This document shows, in pieces, positions 45,703-54,286 of a stretch of DNA of 64,000 nt. The position numbers were made by a program, and so were the translations under genes. The stretch spans positions 1,364,001-1,428,000 of the forward strand of contig NC_019693.1 in NCBI RefSeq assembly GCF_000317105.1, in the 5' to 3' direction. The first letter of the stretch is position 1, and every line of letters begins with the position of its first letter. The notes under the pieces are model-generated. The model ran no database searches and had not been told where the DNA came from. It saw nothing but the letters and a program-made list of their open reading frames with translations. The stretch is from Oscillatoria acuminata PCC 6304 (GTDB lineage Bacteria; Cyanobacteriota; Cyanobacteriia; Cyanobacteriales; Laspinemataceae).

Positions 45703-46938
45703 CTATCCAGCGGTTGCCGGAGTCACATTCCCCAAAGGCTTGACCCCACTGGTAAAGGATTTAGCCTCAGCTTTCAGAGTAGCACTTGCTTCTAAAACTG
45801 CTTGTCTGGCCCAGCGATCGGCAGCTAGAATCTCCTCTAAACCGGGTTCGGCACAGTTATCCGCCTGATGGCGATCGCAGACCCGTTCAATCACCCGAGG
45901 AATATCCAAAAACGCAATTTTCTCCTCTAAAAATAACTCCACTGCCTGCTCATTAGCGGCATTTAAAACCGCCGGCATAGACCCCCCGGCCCGACCGGCA
46001 GCATAAGCCAATTTCATACAGGGATACTTGTGATGATCCGGCGATCGGAAGGTCAAATCTCCCGCTTTTACTAAATCTAACCGTTCCCACTCCGTATAAA
46101 TTCGCTCCGGCCAAGACAAGGCATAAAGCAACGGCAGACGCATATCCGGCCAACCCAATTGGGCTAAAACTGAAGTATCCTGTAACTCAATTAAAGAGTG
46201 AATAATACTCTGAGGATGAATCACAATATCAATATCATCATAATCCATTCCAAATAAGTAGTGCGCCTCAATGACTTCTAATCCTTTATTCATTAAGGTC
46301 GCTGAATCAACGGTAATTTTACGCCCCATTGACCAGTTGGGATGCTTCAACGCATCCGCCACTTTCACCGTTGCTAATTTCTCCACCGGCCAATCCCGGA
46401 AGGCCCCCCCGGAAGCGGTCAAAATAATCCGACGCAACCCCCCAGGCGGGACCCCTTGCAAACATTGAAAGATTGCCGAATGTTCCGAGTCGGCAGGAAG
46501 TAACTTGACCCCATGCTTTTCGATCAGGGGATTGACCACAGGTCCCCCAGCAATCAAGGTTTCCTTGTTCGCCAAGGCGATATCTTTACCCGCTTCGATC
46601 GCGGCGATCGTGGGCAGTAACCCCGCACAACCGACAATTCCCGTGACAACTGCTTCCGCATCCCCGTAACGCGCCACTTCCACCACTCCCTTTTCTCCCG
46701 CTAGGAGGATCGGTTGTGGGTCCAAATCTGCGATCGCCGCGCGTAGTTCCGGCAGCTTGTCTTCCAGGCAGATGGCGACGATTTCTGGGCGAAACTGGCG
46801 AATTTGTTGCGCCAACAGTTCCACATTCCCTCTAGCTGCTAACCCCACAATCCGAAACCGATCGGGGTGGTGTTCCACAATATCTAACGTCTGAGTCCCG
46901 ATTGAACCAGTGGATCCGAGGAGAGTAATCGCTTTCAC
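45703..46938 (-). CDS. dxr: 1-deoxy-D-xylulose 5-phosphate reductoisomerase
   Basis: 411 aa from GTG 46938 ([17 protein letters not shown]). An in-frame GTG at 46998 would add 20 residues and is less likely. NADPH-binding GSTGSIG, the metal/substrate segment [15 protein letters not shown], and [31 protein letters not shown] are all typical. The enzyme converts DXP to MEP, the first committed step of the MEP isoprenoid pathway that feeds carotenoids, phytol and quinones. Length and motifs are normal. The gene stands alone on the minus strand. Confidence 0.97.
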   Translation of the reverse strand: MKAITLLGSTGSIGTQTLDIVEHHPDRFRIVGLAARGNVELLAQQIRQFRPEIVAICLEDKLPELRAAIADLDPQPILLAGEKGVVEVARYGDAEAVVTGIVGCAGLLPTIAAIEAGKDIALANKETLIAGGPVVNPLIEKHGVKLLPADSEHSAIFQCLQGVPPGGLRRIILTASGGAFRDWPVEKLATVKVADALKHPNWSMGRKITVDSATLMNKGLEVIEAHYLFGMDYDDIDIVIHPQSIIHSLIELQDTSVLAQLGWPDMRLPLLYALSWPERIYTEWERLDLVKAGDLTFRSPDHHKYPCMKLAYAAGRAGGSMPAVLNAANEQAVELFLEEKIAFLDIPRVIERVCDRHQADNCAEPGLEEILAADRWARQAVLEASATLKAEAKSFTSGVKPLGNVTPATAG

Positions 46939-47238
46939 AATTTTAATATTTATGATTTTCTGCCCCTCCACTATAAATTCTTTGGTCTCCCTCTTCACAG
47001 GGTTGATCCCGGTTTTCCCAGCAAGGGCCGGTGGGTCCCCTGAGTCTATCCGCAGTTTTGCTCAGGATGAGTCGGAATTTGGGGATGGGTTTAAAAAATT
47101 TGCTATTTTATCACAGCCAATATTTAAGTTATGTTAAATTCTCTCGAAAATCTTTAATTTTTGTCAAGGAATCATGAAATTTTGATTAAAATCGTTTATG
47201 CTGACACTACATCAGTCGTTCAGCCGACATCTTAAGTC

Positions 47239-47289
47239 AAGAGGGTAAAGATACCTATCTTATAGAGTATGGGTGTTTTCTACCCTCTT
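47239..47289 (+). promoter_or_regulatory. Hairpin upstream of the Nif11 gene
   Basis: AAGAGGGTA (47239-47247) and TACCCTCTT (47281-47289) pair, with further pairing of GATACC-type bases inside, followed by TTACCC. It lies 80 bp before the Nif11 ATG, so it may be in its leader or mark an upstream termination point. The rest of spacer 46939-47369 is AT-rich and unassigned. Confidence 0.4.
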
Positions 47290-47369
47290 TTACCCACCCT
47301 GATTTAAGGGAATAGATGCTCTGCTGGGCGGCAACTTTTTAATAATTGATTAACGCGGAGTTTTGATTT

Positions 47370-47603
47370 ATGACTCAGAAAAATGCAGCAGCCCTTTTCA
47401 AAGCAGTTAAAGAAGATTTAGCACTTCAACAACAAATGCAAGCGGCTAAAAATCCAGAAGCTATCAAAAAATTGGCTCAAGAACGAGGCTATAGCTTTAC
47501 CGATGAAGAATTGAATCATGAAATTAGCAAATTATCCGAAGAAGAGTTATCCCGTATGATCAATCCCGGCATTGCCCCTCGGGAACACTTGATTCGCCGG
47601 TAA
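47370..47603 (+). CDS. Small Nif11-domain protein
   Basis: 77 aa. ALFKAVKEDLALQQQMQAAK followed by AIKKLAQERGYSFTDEEL is the Nif11 (PF07862) pattern also used as leader of nitrile-hydratase/Nif11-type RiPP precursors. The C-terminus (INPGIAPREHLIRR) has no GG or GA cleavage site, no Cys/Ser/Thr-rich core, and no modification enzyme nearby. It is therefore probably one of the short stand-alone Nif11 proteins common in cyanobacteria and not a peptide precursor. Function unknown. It is convergent with the acyltransferase and ends in a strong shared terminator. Confidence 0.85.
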   Translation: MTQKNAAALFKAVKEDLALQQQMQAAKNPEAIKKLAQERGYSFTDEELNHEISKLSEEELSRMINPGIAPREHLIRR

Positions 47604-47610
47604 TTTTTCC

Positions 47611-47670
47611 AAAAAACCCCACACCCTCAAGGGTGGGGCTATACAGACGAAGCCCGCCTGCGCGGGCTCA
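47611..47670. repeat. Double-hairpin repeat, copy A
   Basis: ACACCCTCAAGGGTGGGG and AGCCCGC-CTGC-GCGGGCT are two adjacent hairpins joined by CTATACAGACGA. An inverted copy, partly degenerate, lies at 49258-49314 on the other side of the acyltransferase gene. The hairpin style recalls IS200/IS605-type ends, which is only a resemblance. Confidence 0.55.
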
Positions 47671-47717
47671 TAGAGAAAACTGACTTTTGGTAACCGAATT
47701 TGGTATGATAGGTCTGG

Positions 47718-47753
47718 AAAAACCCGACACTCGATGTAGAGTGTCGGGTTTTT
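47718..47753. terminator. Bidirectional intrinsic terminator
   Basis: AAAAACCCGACACTC and GAGTGTCGGGTTTTT form a perfect 15-bp stem with a 6-nt loop (GATGTA). It lies between the convergent Nif11 and acyltransferase genes and has T-runs on both strands. Confidence 0.9.
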
Positions 47754-47755
47754 GC

Positions 47756-49132
47756 TCAAACTGCAATGGTTTGTTCTAAAGCCGATCGCAAGTCTTCGGT
47801 TAAATCCGCGATCGCCGATCGCCGACTGCTTTTATAGGAATCATAGCGATCGCTTACCCAAATCGGTTCTGCGATCGTCAACTGGACCGACTGCTTGCCT
47901 AATTCTGGACGAGAAGCGGGACGTTCTCCCTTAATCCGCGCAATGGTATCCCACACCAACAGCGTTGTCTCTGCAAACCGCTCAAAGGTCGGTTTTTCTC
48001 GCACATACTGTCCCGTCACCGCGACGAAACATTCCACCAATCTCATGTGCCACATCCGCAAATTGGCTTCTTCCGCCACGCGATCGGCGAGTCCGCGTTC
48101 CAAGGGAGACAACGCCTCAATATCCTCAATATCCTCTCGATAAATCCGATCCCATCCCGCTTGTTCTAACCGTCGGCATCGGTCAATTACTGTTCCCTTA
48201 GACGGCAACTTAAAATACTCTTCCGCCACCTGTAATGCCATATCCAGCAATGCAGGCAGTCGAGTGGGTAAATCATTTGGTTCTCCAGGCAGATCGGGTA
48301 AGGTGCGGTGATAAAAGCGGCGATAAAAATCCTCCATTAACGATAATAAATGTTGTCCCACTCGAATTAAGCGCGGGTAAAGGGATGAAAGAGAAGCCGA
48401 GGAAACATCTTCTCCCATTTCTCCAACAAGGGGAGATAAGCCACAATCTAACTCCATTTGAGTGAGTAAATTAGCTACTGCGTCCCATTCTTCTTTGTCA
48501 TATTTGTAGCGAATTCCAATCGGTAGAATTGCTACGCGATCGCTGCGATTTTGCTTCTGTAAATCCTCCATGCACCAGAATGCCAATTGAGCAATCCCTG
48601 GTTCCAAAGGACTAATAATTTCATTATGTCCATTGGTCCCCCCTTCCGGAGAAGCTGCTAGAGGAAATTGACCGTTAGCAAACAGTTCACGGGCCGATCG
48701 CAACCCCTGCCGGTCTATTTTCCCTCGCACAATGGGAGTCCCGCCCAGTTTGGGTAAGAGAGATTCCAACCATTGTCCCGCCCATAATGGAATGCCGCGA
48801 TCATACATAAAATGGAAATGCATCGGAGAAGCGAGGGCAATATTTTTGGACCGCGCCAGTTTGGGAACCTCCTGCCAAATTAAGTGAGCAATCGGAAACG
48901 GGTCGTAGGTACTCGGATGGCGAAAAGCCATCAAAAAGCGGATTTTCTCCCCTTGAAACTGCTGATACAGTTCCACCAACTGCTCGACATTTTCGGTGTT
49001 AATCTGCGTAATGGGGGTGCGAAATCTTCTCCACAAGGGCATCACGAATTTCGCCACCTGCAACATCAATGGATTAAAATTCGGGGGAATAAATTCTAAA
49101 GGCGGGTGAGCGCCATCAATGGATTTAATCAT
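47756..49132 (-). CDS. 1-acyl-sn-glycerol-3-phosphate acyltransferase-like protein (PlsC family)
   Basis: 458 aa from ATG 49132; a TTG start 21 bp upstream is less likely. The acyltransferase motif I (H-x4-D) is in AFRHPSTYDPFP, and SPEGGTNG supplies the block-III-type glycine/glutamate motif, with GTPIVRGKIDRQGLRSAREL between them. Family members move acyl groups from acyl-ACP to lysophosphatidate-like acceptors at the membrane. The C-terminal 200 residues are an extension not seen in short PlsC proteins and have no obvious domain. It is flanked by an inverted pair of hairpin repeats (47611 and 49258). Confidence 0.82.
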   Translation of the reverse strand: MIKSIDGAHPPLEFIPPNFNPLMLQVAKFVMPLWRRFRTPITQINTENVEQLVELYQQFQGEKIRFLMAFRHPSTYDPFPIAHLIWQEVPKLARSKNIALASPMHFHFMYDRGIPLWAGQWLESLLPKLGGTPIVRGKIDRQGLRSARELFANGQFPLAASPEGGTNGHNEIISPLEPGIAQLAFWCMEDLQKQNRSDRVAILPIGIRYKYDKEEWDAVANLLTQMELDCGLSPLVGEMGEDVSSASLSSLYPRLIRVGQHLLSLMEDFYRRFYHRTLPDLPGEPNDLPTRLPALLDMALQVAEEYFKLPSKGTVIDRCRRLEQAGWDRIYREDIEDIEALSPLERGLADRVAEEANLRMWHMRLVECFVAVTGQYVREKPTFERFAETTLLVWDTIARIKGERPASRPELGKQSVQLTIAEPIWVSDRYDSYKSSRRSAIADLTEDLRSALEQTIAV

Positions 49133-49257
49133 GAGGTTAGAAGTAATCAACAATCATTAAAAGCAAAAGAGTAGTCTAGCAATTGTAAGGTAGACTTTTT
49201 CCTACCTTACTCCGAAGAGGAGGGAAAAAGCCCCCCCTACAATTGCTCTATTAGATT

Positions 49258-49314
49258 AGCCCGCCCTTTTCTGGCTTTATCCGTATAGACCCACCCTTGA
49301 GGGTGCGGGTTTTT
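49258..49314. repeat. Double-hairpin repeat, copy B (inverted)
   Basis: AGCCCGCCC... and GTATAGACCCACCCTTGAGG, then GTGCGGGTTTTT: the reverse complement matches copy A at 47611-47670 with a degraded second hairpin. On the minus strand the hairpin could act as a terminator of an incoming transcript. Confidence 0.5.
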
Positions 49315-49337
49315 GGCGAAGAGTACCGGATTTGGGA

Positions 49338-50066
49338 TTAATCCCAGGAGTCTAACTCTACCCGCCAATTTTGGAGAATTGTCACCAATTGTTCTCGACG
49401 AGTTTCCACCGTTGCAGCAATCCAAATACAACCAATCCCAACGAATAATCCAATCACCCATCGCAGAAACGGATAAAGGGCGTTGAGAATGATCAGTTGA
49501 TAGATGGCATTGAGTAAAAAGGTGACGGTTGCCACATAGAGAAAGGCGCGGATTCTCAAGGTTAACCCAGCCATGCCAATCAATAAACTGACGATCCCTG
49601 AAACTAGCCAGTGAGTCGTGATTAAGGCGGTAAAGCTGATACTACCGATCGCCAATACCCTGATCCAGTGACGGAGTTCTTTGTTCTCGGGGGGTTGGAG
49701 GGTAGGTTCAACTTGGGCAAAGTATAAGACAGCGGCAGCAATGGGAATAATATAGGCGATCGGATCAGTGACGAATTGCTCCAAAAGCCCCCGCAGAATC
49801 ACCCAATTGAGTAGGATAGCACTCCAATAAGTCAAGCGAATTTGACGATGGAAATAACTCAGGAACACATAAAAAGCAGCGACGATCAGTGCCGAAACTG
49901 ACCAGACTTGATTGGTGTCCTCGAAAAACCCGATTCCCGTGGTGATAATCGCCAATCCCGGGAGGAGTAGCGCCATCAACCGCCAGGGTCTCAGGGGCCA
50001 TCCCCAACGGTCCCAGGGGAAAACATCTAAGAAGTAAGCACCAACACAGGCGATCGCACCCCCCCC
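49338..50066 (-). pseudogene. 3' part of the frameshifted large membrane protein
   Basis: After the shift the frame reads GAIACVGAYFLDVFPWDRWG and continues through about six hydrophobic segments (LLPGLAIITTGIGFFE, ALIVAAFYVFLSYF, AAAVLYFAQVEPTL, LITTHWLVSGIVSLLIG) to a stop at 49338. The frame stays open upstream to 50207, but that part reads basic and non-membrane (KWFKLLKLGCISAWLN) and is a shadow. Removing one G from the G8 run joins this piece in frame to the 5' part. Treat the two as one gene of about 1363 aa. Confidence 0.75.
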
Positions 50067-53000
50067 AGCCGATAAACATCTCCTGTAAATTGCTGGGAAG
50101 ATATCCAAACAAATAAAAGCCCACTGCTGCGGATTCAACCATGCTGATATACACCCAAGTTTCAGCAGTTTGAACCACTTCGGGGCGATCGCGCGGATCA
50201 TCTTCACCCTCCCTCACTTCCGGGAACCGACCTTGCAGGAGGGCATAATTGGTTAAAAACACCCCAGTTCCCACCCCAATCAGGTCAATCGACCCCAGGG
50301 AACTGGCTGCTGTCACACTTTCTGAGAACAGCACGATCGCACTCAACCAGACAAAACTACTCAAACCCCAGTGAGTGTGAGCAAAAAATGCCACTTCCTG
50401 CTGCGTTAAATTTAAGTAATCCGTTAACCAAGGTTCCAGCCAGCGATAGTTATACACAATCGCCGCACCCAAGGTCGCAATCGCCAGGAATTGAACCGGA
50501 TCCGGTAACCCTGAAATTTGATAATAAAGAAACTCATAAGCCGAAACAGAAATACCAATTAAGGCTAAATAAACCAGGAGTTTCATTTCCCGGCTGCGAC
50601 GTCCAATGGTCAAGGCAATGACCACCAATGTCAAGGTGGTCAATCCACTCCAACTGGTGAGAGTTCCCCAGCGTAACGCCTGTCCCAACAGCCCATAAAT
50701 TAACGGAATCACAGTCCAACTAGTGCGAAGGGGGCGGCCAGTACGACGAATCCACCACTCACCCACTAAGGCGGCAACCAATCCGAGAATCAGGTTGGCG
50801 ATCGCCAAACTAATCAGCGATCGCCCGAAAAATATCAAGGTTTCCGCTGCAATTAATTCAACCGCCCAACCCAAGGCATAAAAGGTCCAAGCGGCTGGAG
50901 ATAACCACATCCGATAGGTGAGGGTGAGTGCGATTAAAATCGTAGCGATTAAAATCGGCACCGAGGAGTTCATAGATCCCCAGAAAAATCCCCAGAAATA
51001 CAGACTATAGGCATGAACAGAAATCGCCGTTAATGCCAAACCTCCCAATGCGATTGCCCATCCTTGATAGGCTTTTGCATAAAGTTGCGCCAGGGAACTG
51101 GAACGCTGTATCGTCACGGCATAACTGACGCACAAAGCAGCCAGGGCGATCGCATAGACAACAAACCAACCCTCTCCGACAACCGAGGGTAATCCAAATC
51201 CCCCCATGTCTAAGAACAGGAACACAAAACCTAATCCAAACCCAATGGCGATCACAGCGACAGCCGTATGCTGCAATAACCGGGTATTCACCACCATCAA
51301 CACCGTGGCAATTCCCAATCCCACTAACCAGGTTGCCGGGGTCAAGAATACTAAAAACTGGGCCAGAATTAACGTCGTGATACTCAAGCCCGTTGCCACT
51401 GGGCGGCGATCCGGGGAAAAATGTGCGATGCCTGTCAATGCCAAGGGAGTCGCAAACCACAAAATTCCCCCCTGTGACGCATCAATGGTGGATAACCCAT
51501 CATAATTTCCCACCCAGAAGACATAACTTAAACTAGCCAGTCCTAACCCAACGGGCCAACAACTTTCAATCCAAGCCGCAATCCGTAGATTCAAAGCCAA
51601 ATCTGGCTTGAATTCTAAAGTGAGAGAAACTGCCCATTCTGCGAGGGCAAGGGCGAGTAAAATTAGTCCCCAAACGAAGATGGGTAACCGAGGAAATCCC
51701 CAATGCACGAAGGAAAAGAGCGCCAGCAATCCGCTAATATGACTTAAATAAACCAAAAAGTCAAACGGCCCAAACTCTCCTGGACGGATGGGACGAGCAG
51801 GAGTGGGGCTGTGAGTTCGCCAGCTTAACCGGCGATCGGTCACCACGGCCAGAGTGAGAGTAGAAGCCAATAAATTCAGCGATCGCATGGAAGAAGCGGG
51901 GATACTCAACAAGGTGAGAATGACCCCAAATCCTAACGCCCAGACATCTCCCACTCGGGCTGAAACTTTCGCCCCTTGCTCTAACTGAGCCGGTGGGCGA
52001 CGATATAACCAGTCGGTTAGCCAGACGACAAAGAGGAGATAGGGAAAGAAGGTTAAGCCCAGCAATGCCCAGGGACTTTGTTGAGCCTGAGCCAGTTGCG
52101 CCCCGGTGGCGATCGCGCTAGTGCGAACGGCTGGGGGAATAATATCTCGAATTAACCAATAGCCTTGTAAGGTAATTGTAAAAATTGCAATGGTATCAAA
52201 TAAGTGGAAAAATCGGGGGAGGCGACGACCCAGCCACCATAAGGCTAAAGCACTAATGGCGATCGCCTGCCAAGGTTGCTCTCCCACAGAAACTAACCAA
52301 CCCGCAAACATCAACCATCCCCCCAGATAACCGAAGAGTTGAGGGGGACTAGCGGTCACTTCCCTCGGGAGAATATTCACTCCCGCTTGGGGGACAACGG
52401 GGGGTATGGGTTCTCTCACCTTGGGCTGTTCTTTTGTGAGGTCCGATTCCAAGATGATCCAACCGCCAATGGCGATCGCCAATCCTAACTGAGCGATCGG
52501 CACTCCGACTCCAAAAACTGCCCGTCCGCAGAGAATGGCTAAGGCGTAAGACAATAGGAGGAGATGAAACGGTTGTGGGTTGGCGGGGGAGGGGGATAGG
52601 GAGTTAACACCGGATTTTTTCTTCCCGGGAGAGACGGTAGCTAAAGCGGTGGCGATCGTGCCTAGATAAACGGCGATCGTTGCCAATCCCGGGAATGACC
52701 ATCCCCAATGGAGATAACACAAGACGGGGTAAACCGCCAGGGGAAACAGAGTCCGTCGCGATGGGCGTTCAGTGCCCAACACCAGGGGAAGCACCTGCCA
52801 AGCGATGAAACTGAGGACTGGTGCAGCAAGGGCGATCGCCACCCATCCCAAGGGCGATCGCCACAACCCAAACCCATCCATCGTCCAAAAATTCACCGGC
52901 AGCAGCAACAGACTCACCCATTGCAACGTTTGAGCCGTCAGCCGTAATTGAGACTGCCGTTGCGCCCAAACACTCACCCCCCAAAAAATCAGGGTATAGG

Positions 53001-53430
53001 CAAATAAGACCAAATACTGACCTGCTGGGGGAAATCGCTCCCATTGGGTAGCCGCTAGGACCCCAGAGGAGAGCACCACCATAAAGACCCCAAGAAACAG
53101 TAACCAGCGAACACTCAGTTCCGCCATCAGAGACTGAATCCATTGAGGTTTAGCGGGAGTCGCCGTTTTAGTTGCCGCTACAGGAGATAATACTGGAGGG
53201 AGTAGAGGCTCAGGAATCCACTCATCCTCCTCCACCTTTTGAGCGATCGGTGAGGCAATCACCTGGGGTTCCGGCAACGGTTCGCTCAGATAGGTTCGGC
53301 ACAACACTTTTACTCGGTCATCCGAGAGCAAACCCAGACTCACTAAAGCATCGAGCTTTGCCAAGAGACCGGGTTCACGCAGTCGGAGTTTTACTTCAAG
53401 TTCGATCGATAGCTCAAAGTCAGCAGACAT
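49765..53430 (-). CDS. Very large polytopic membrane protein, 5' part (frameshifted near 50066)
   Basis: ATG 53430. A cytosolic N-terminus of about 100 residues (ELEVKLRLREPGLLAKLDAL, LSDDRVKVLCRTYL) precedes dozens of hydrophobic helices. The open frame runs 1221 codons, but after FIGWGG it leaves membrane-like sequence and becomes Cys/Arg-rich nonsense until 49765. The break coincides with a run of eight G on the coding strand (50059-50066). The composition is like cyanobacterial DUF2157-type or uncharacterised giant membrane proteins; I cannot name a function. It could be a sequencing error, a true inactivation or a slippery-site switch. Confidence 0.75.
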   Translation of the reverse strand: MSADFELSIELEVKLRLREPGLLAKLDALVSLGLLSDDRVKVLCRTYLSEPLPEPQVIASPIAQKVEEDEWIPEPLLPPVLSPVAATKTATPAKPQWIQSLMAELSVRWLLFLGVFMVVLSSGVLAATQWERFPPAGQYLVLFAYTLIFWGVSVWAQRQSQLRLTAQTLQWVSLLLLPVNFWTMDGFGLWRSPLGWVAIALAAPVLSFIAWQVLPLVLGTERPSRRTLFPLAVYPVLCYLHWGWSFPGLATIAVYLGTIATALATVSPGKKKSGVNSLSPSPANPQPFHLLLLSYALAILCGRAVFGVGVPIAQLGLAIAIGGWIILESDLTKEQPKVREPIPPVVPQAGVNILPREVTASPPQLFGYLGGWLMFAGWLVSVGEQPWQAIAISALALWWLGRRLPRFFHLFDTIAIFTITLQGYWLIRDIIPPAVRTSAIATGAQLAQAQQSPWALLGLTFFPYLLFVVWLTDWLYRRPPAQLEQGAKVSARVGDVWALGFGVILTLLSIPASSMRSLNLLASTLTLAVVTDRRLSWRTHSPTPARPIRPGEFGPFDFLVYLSHISGLLALFSFVHWGFPRLPIFVWGLILLALALAEWAVSLTLEFKPDLALNLRIAAWIESCWPVGLGLASLSYVFWVGNYDGLSTIDASQGGILWFATPLALTGIAHFSPDRRPVATGLSITTLILAQFLVFLTPATWLVGLGIATVLMVVNTRLLQHTAVAVIAIGFGLGFVFLFLDMGGFGLPSVVGEGWFVVYAIALAALCVSYAVTIQRSSSLAQLYAKAYQGWAIALGGLALTAISVHAYSLYFWGFFWGSMNSSVPILIATILIALTLTYRMWLSPAAWTFYALGWAVELIAAETLIFFGRSLISLAIANLILGLVAALVGEWWIRRTGRPLRTSWTVIPLIYGLLGQALRWGTLTSWSGLTTLTLVVIALTIGRRSREMKLLVYLALIGISVSAYEFLYYQISGLPDPVQFLAIATLGAAIVYNYRWLEPWLTDYLNLTQQEVAFFAHTHWGLSSFVWLSAIVLFSESVTAASSLGSIDLIGVGTGVFLTNYALLQGRFPEVREGEDDPRDRPEVVQTAETWVYISMVESAAVGFYLFGYLPSNLQEMFIGWGGCDRLCWCLLLRCFPLGPLGMAPETLAVDGATPPGIGDYHHGNRVFRGHQSSLVSFGTDRRCFLCVPELFPSSNSLDLLECYPTQLGDSAGAFGAIRH

Positions 53431-53548
53431 GGGTAGGCCCTCATAGCGCTTACCCAGATTATGCGCTATCTTTTCTCAATTCGGCGATCGTCTAGAGCCA
53501 AATTCATAAACTGTCACAAACCCCACCCACCCCAAGCCCCCTCTAAAA

Positions 53549-53637
53549 GTTTGTAGTAACGACTTCAGTCGTTCTCTTTGTTCGTAGTAACGACTTCAGT
53601 CGTTCTCTTCGTTCGTAGTAACGACTTCAGTCGTTCT
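53549..53637 (+). repeat. Three tandem copies (31-bp period) of the dispersed palindromic repeat
   Basis: Copies of G(T)TTCGTAGTAACGACTTC... start at 53549, 53580 and 53611, each ending AGTCGTTCTC. They share the core palindrome with arrays at 2349 and 21859. The whole 321-bp spacer 53431-53751 holds no gene. Confidence 0.9.
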
Positions 53638-53751
53638 CCCCCCCTCAATGTTACAACTTCAATAATTCCCCAGATTAATCACACTTAAAAAATCTAAAAA
53701 ATTAACCCAATTCACTCAATATCCCATGTTTAAATTTTGAGCTTCCGCAAC

Positions 53752-54186
53752 TCACTCATCCAAAGTTTGCCGCCGTTTTTCCTCAATCTGGTTTTTGTAC
53801 TCCAGTACATCTTCGTAACGCACCTGTCGCTTTGTCTCCACTATTTGGGAGGGTATTTCTCCCGATTCCAATAATTCCACCAAATAAGGATGGGACACCT
53901 CTAAAATATTGGCAGATTCTTGAGTTGTGAGTTCTGAGGGTAAGGAAACAAGCCTAACTGCATTCCCCTGAGCCATCTGTTCTAAAATTTCAACTAACAT
54001 CAGAAAAGCAGACTCAGGAATTGCGATCGCCTGACTATTCATTTCATCAGTCTGAATGATAATTTGCGGTTTCTCTGCATCGGTGTAACCTGCCAAAAGT
54101 CGGCTACTTTCCTGCGCTAATTTAACTTCCTCCTCTGTCGGAGGCAAAGGATAGGCGGATTGAAAATTAGAAGGGTTCATCATCAA
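53752..54186 (-). CDS. Antitoxin-like protein with excisionase-type HTH
   Basis: 144 aa. The C-terminal half contains LTTQESANILEVSHPYLVEL, a MerR/excisionase-type helix-turn-helix, and then VRYEDVLEYKNQIEEKRRQT. The N-terminal half (IIIQTDEMNSQAIAIPESAF) resembles antitoxins that pair with PIN-domain VapC-like toxins in cyanobacteria. No toxin gene follows on the minus strand; 53751 down to 53431 holds a repeat array instead. It is therefore an orphan antitoxin or a DNA-binding regulator. It lies 100 bp downstream of the RNase gene, possibly beyond a terminator. Confidence 0.75.
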   Translation of the reverse strand: MMMNPSNFQSAYPLPPTEEEVKLAQESSRLLAGYTDAEKPQIIIQTDEMNSQAIAIPESAFLMLVEILEQMAQGNAVRLVSLPSELTTQESANILEVSHPYLVELLESGEIPSQIVETKRQVRYEDVLEYKNQIEEKRRQTLDE

Positions 54187-54248
54187 CTCATTAAACTCTA
54201 GTATCGCTTAAATCATCAATTAACAATCAGCAACTCAACCCTAAAACA

Positions 54249-54277
54249 CCCTGAACCCATTGGGTATGGATTCAGGG
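54249..54277 (-). terminator. Probable terminator of the RNase gene
   Basis: CCCTGAACCCAT and ATGGATTCAGGG form an 11/12 stem with a 5-nt loop; on the minus strand it lies just after the stop at 54287 and is followed by TGTTTTAG. Confidence 0.55.
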
Positions 54278-54286
54278 ATAAAGTTG

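Noticed and set aside
47370-47603. RiPP precursor peptide
   Set aside because: No GG/GA cleavage motif, no Cys/Ser/Thr core and no modifying enzyme or exporter gene in the neighbourhood.
49765-50060. Cys/Arg-rich end of the long frame as a real C-terminus
   Set aside because: Hydrophobic membrane pattern continues in the other frame; this end is what a frameshift produces.
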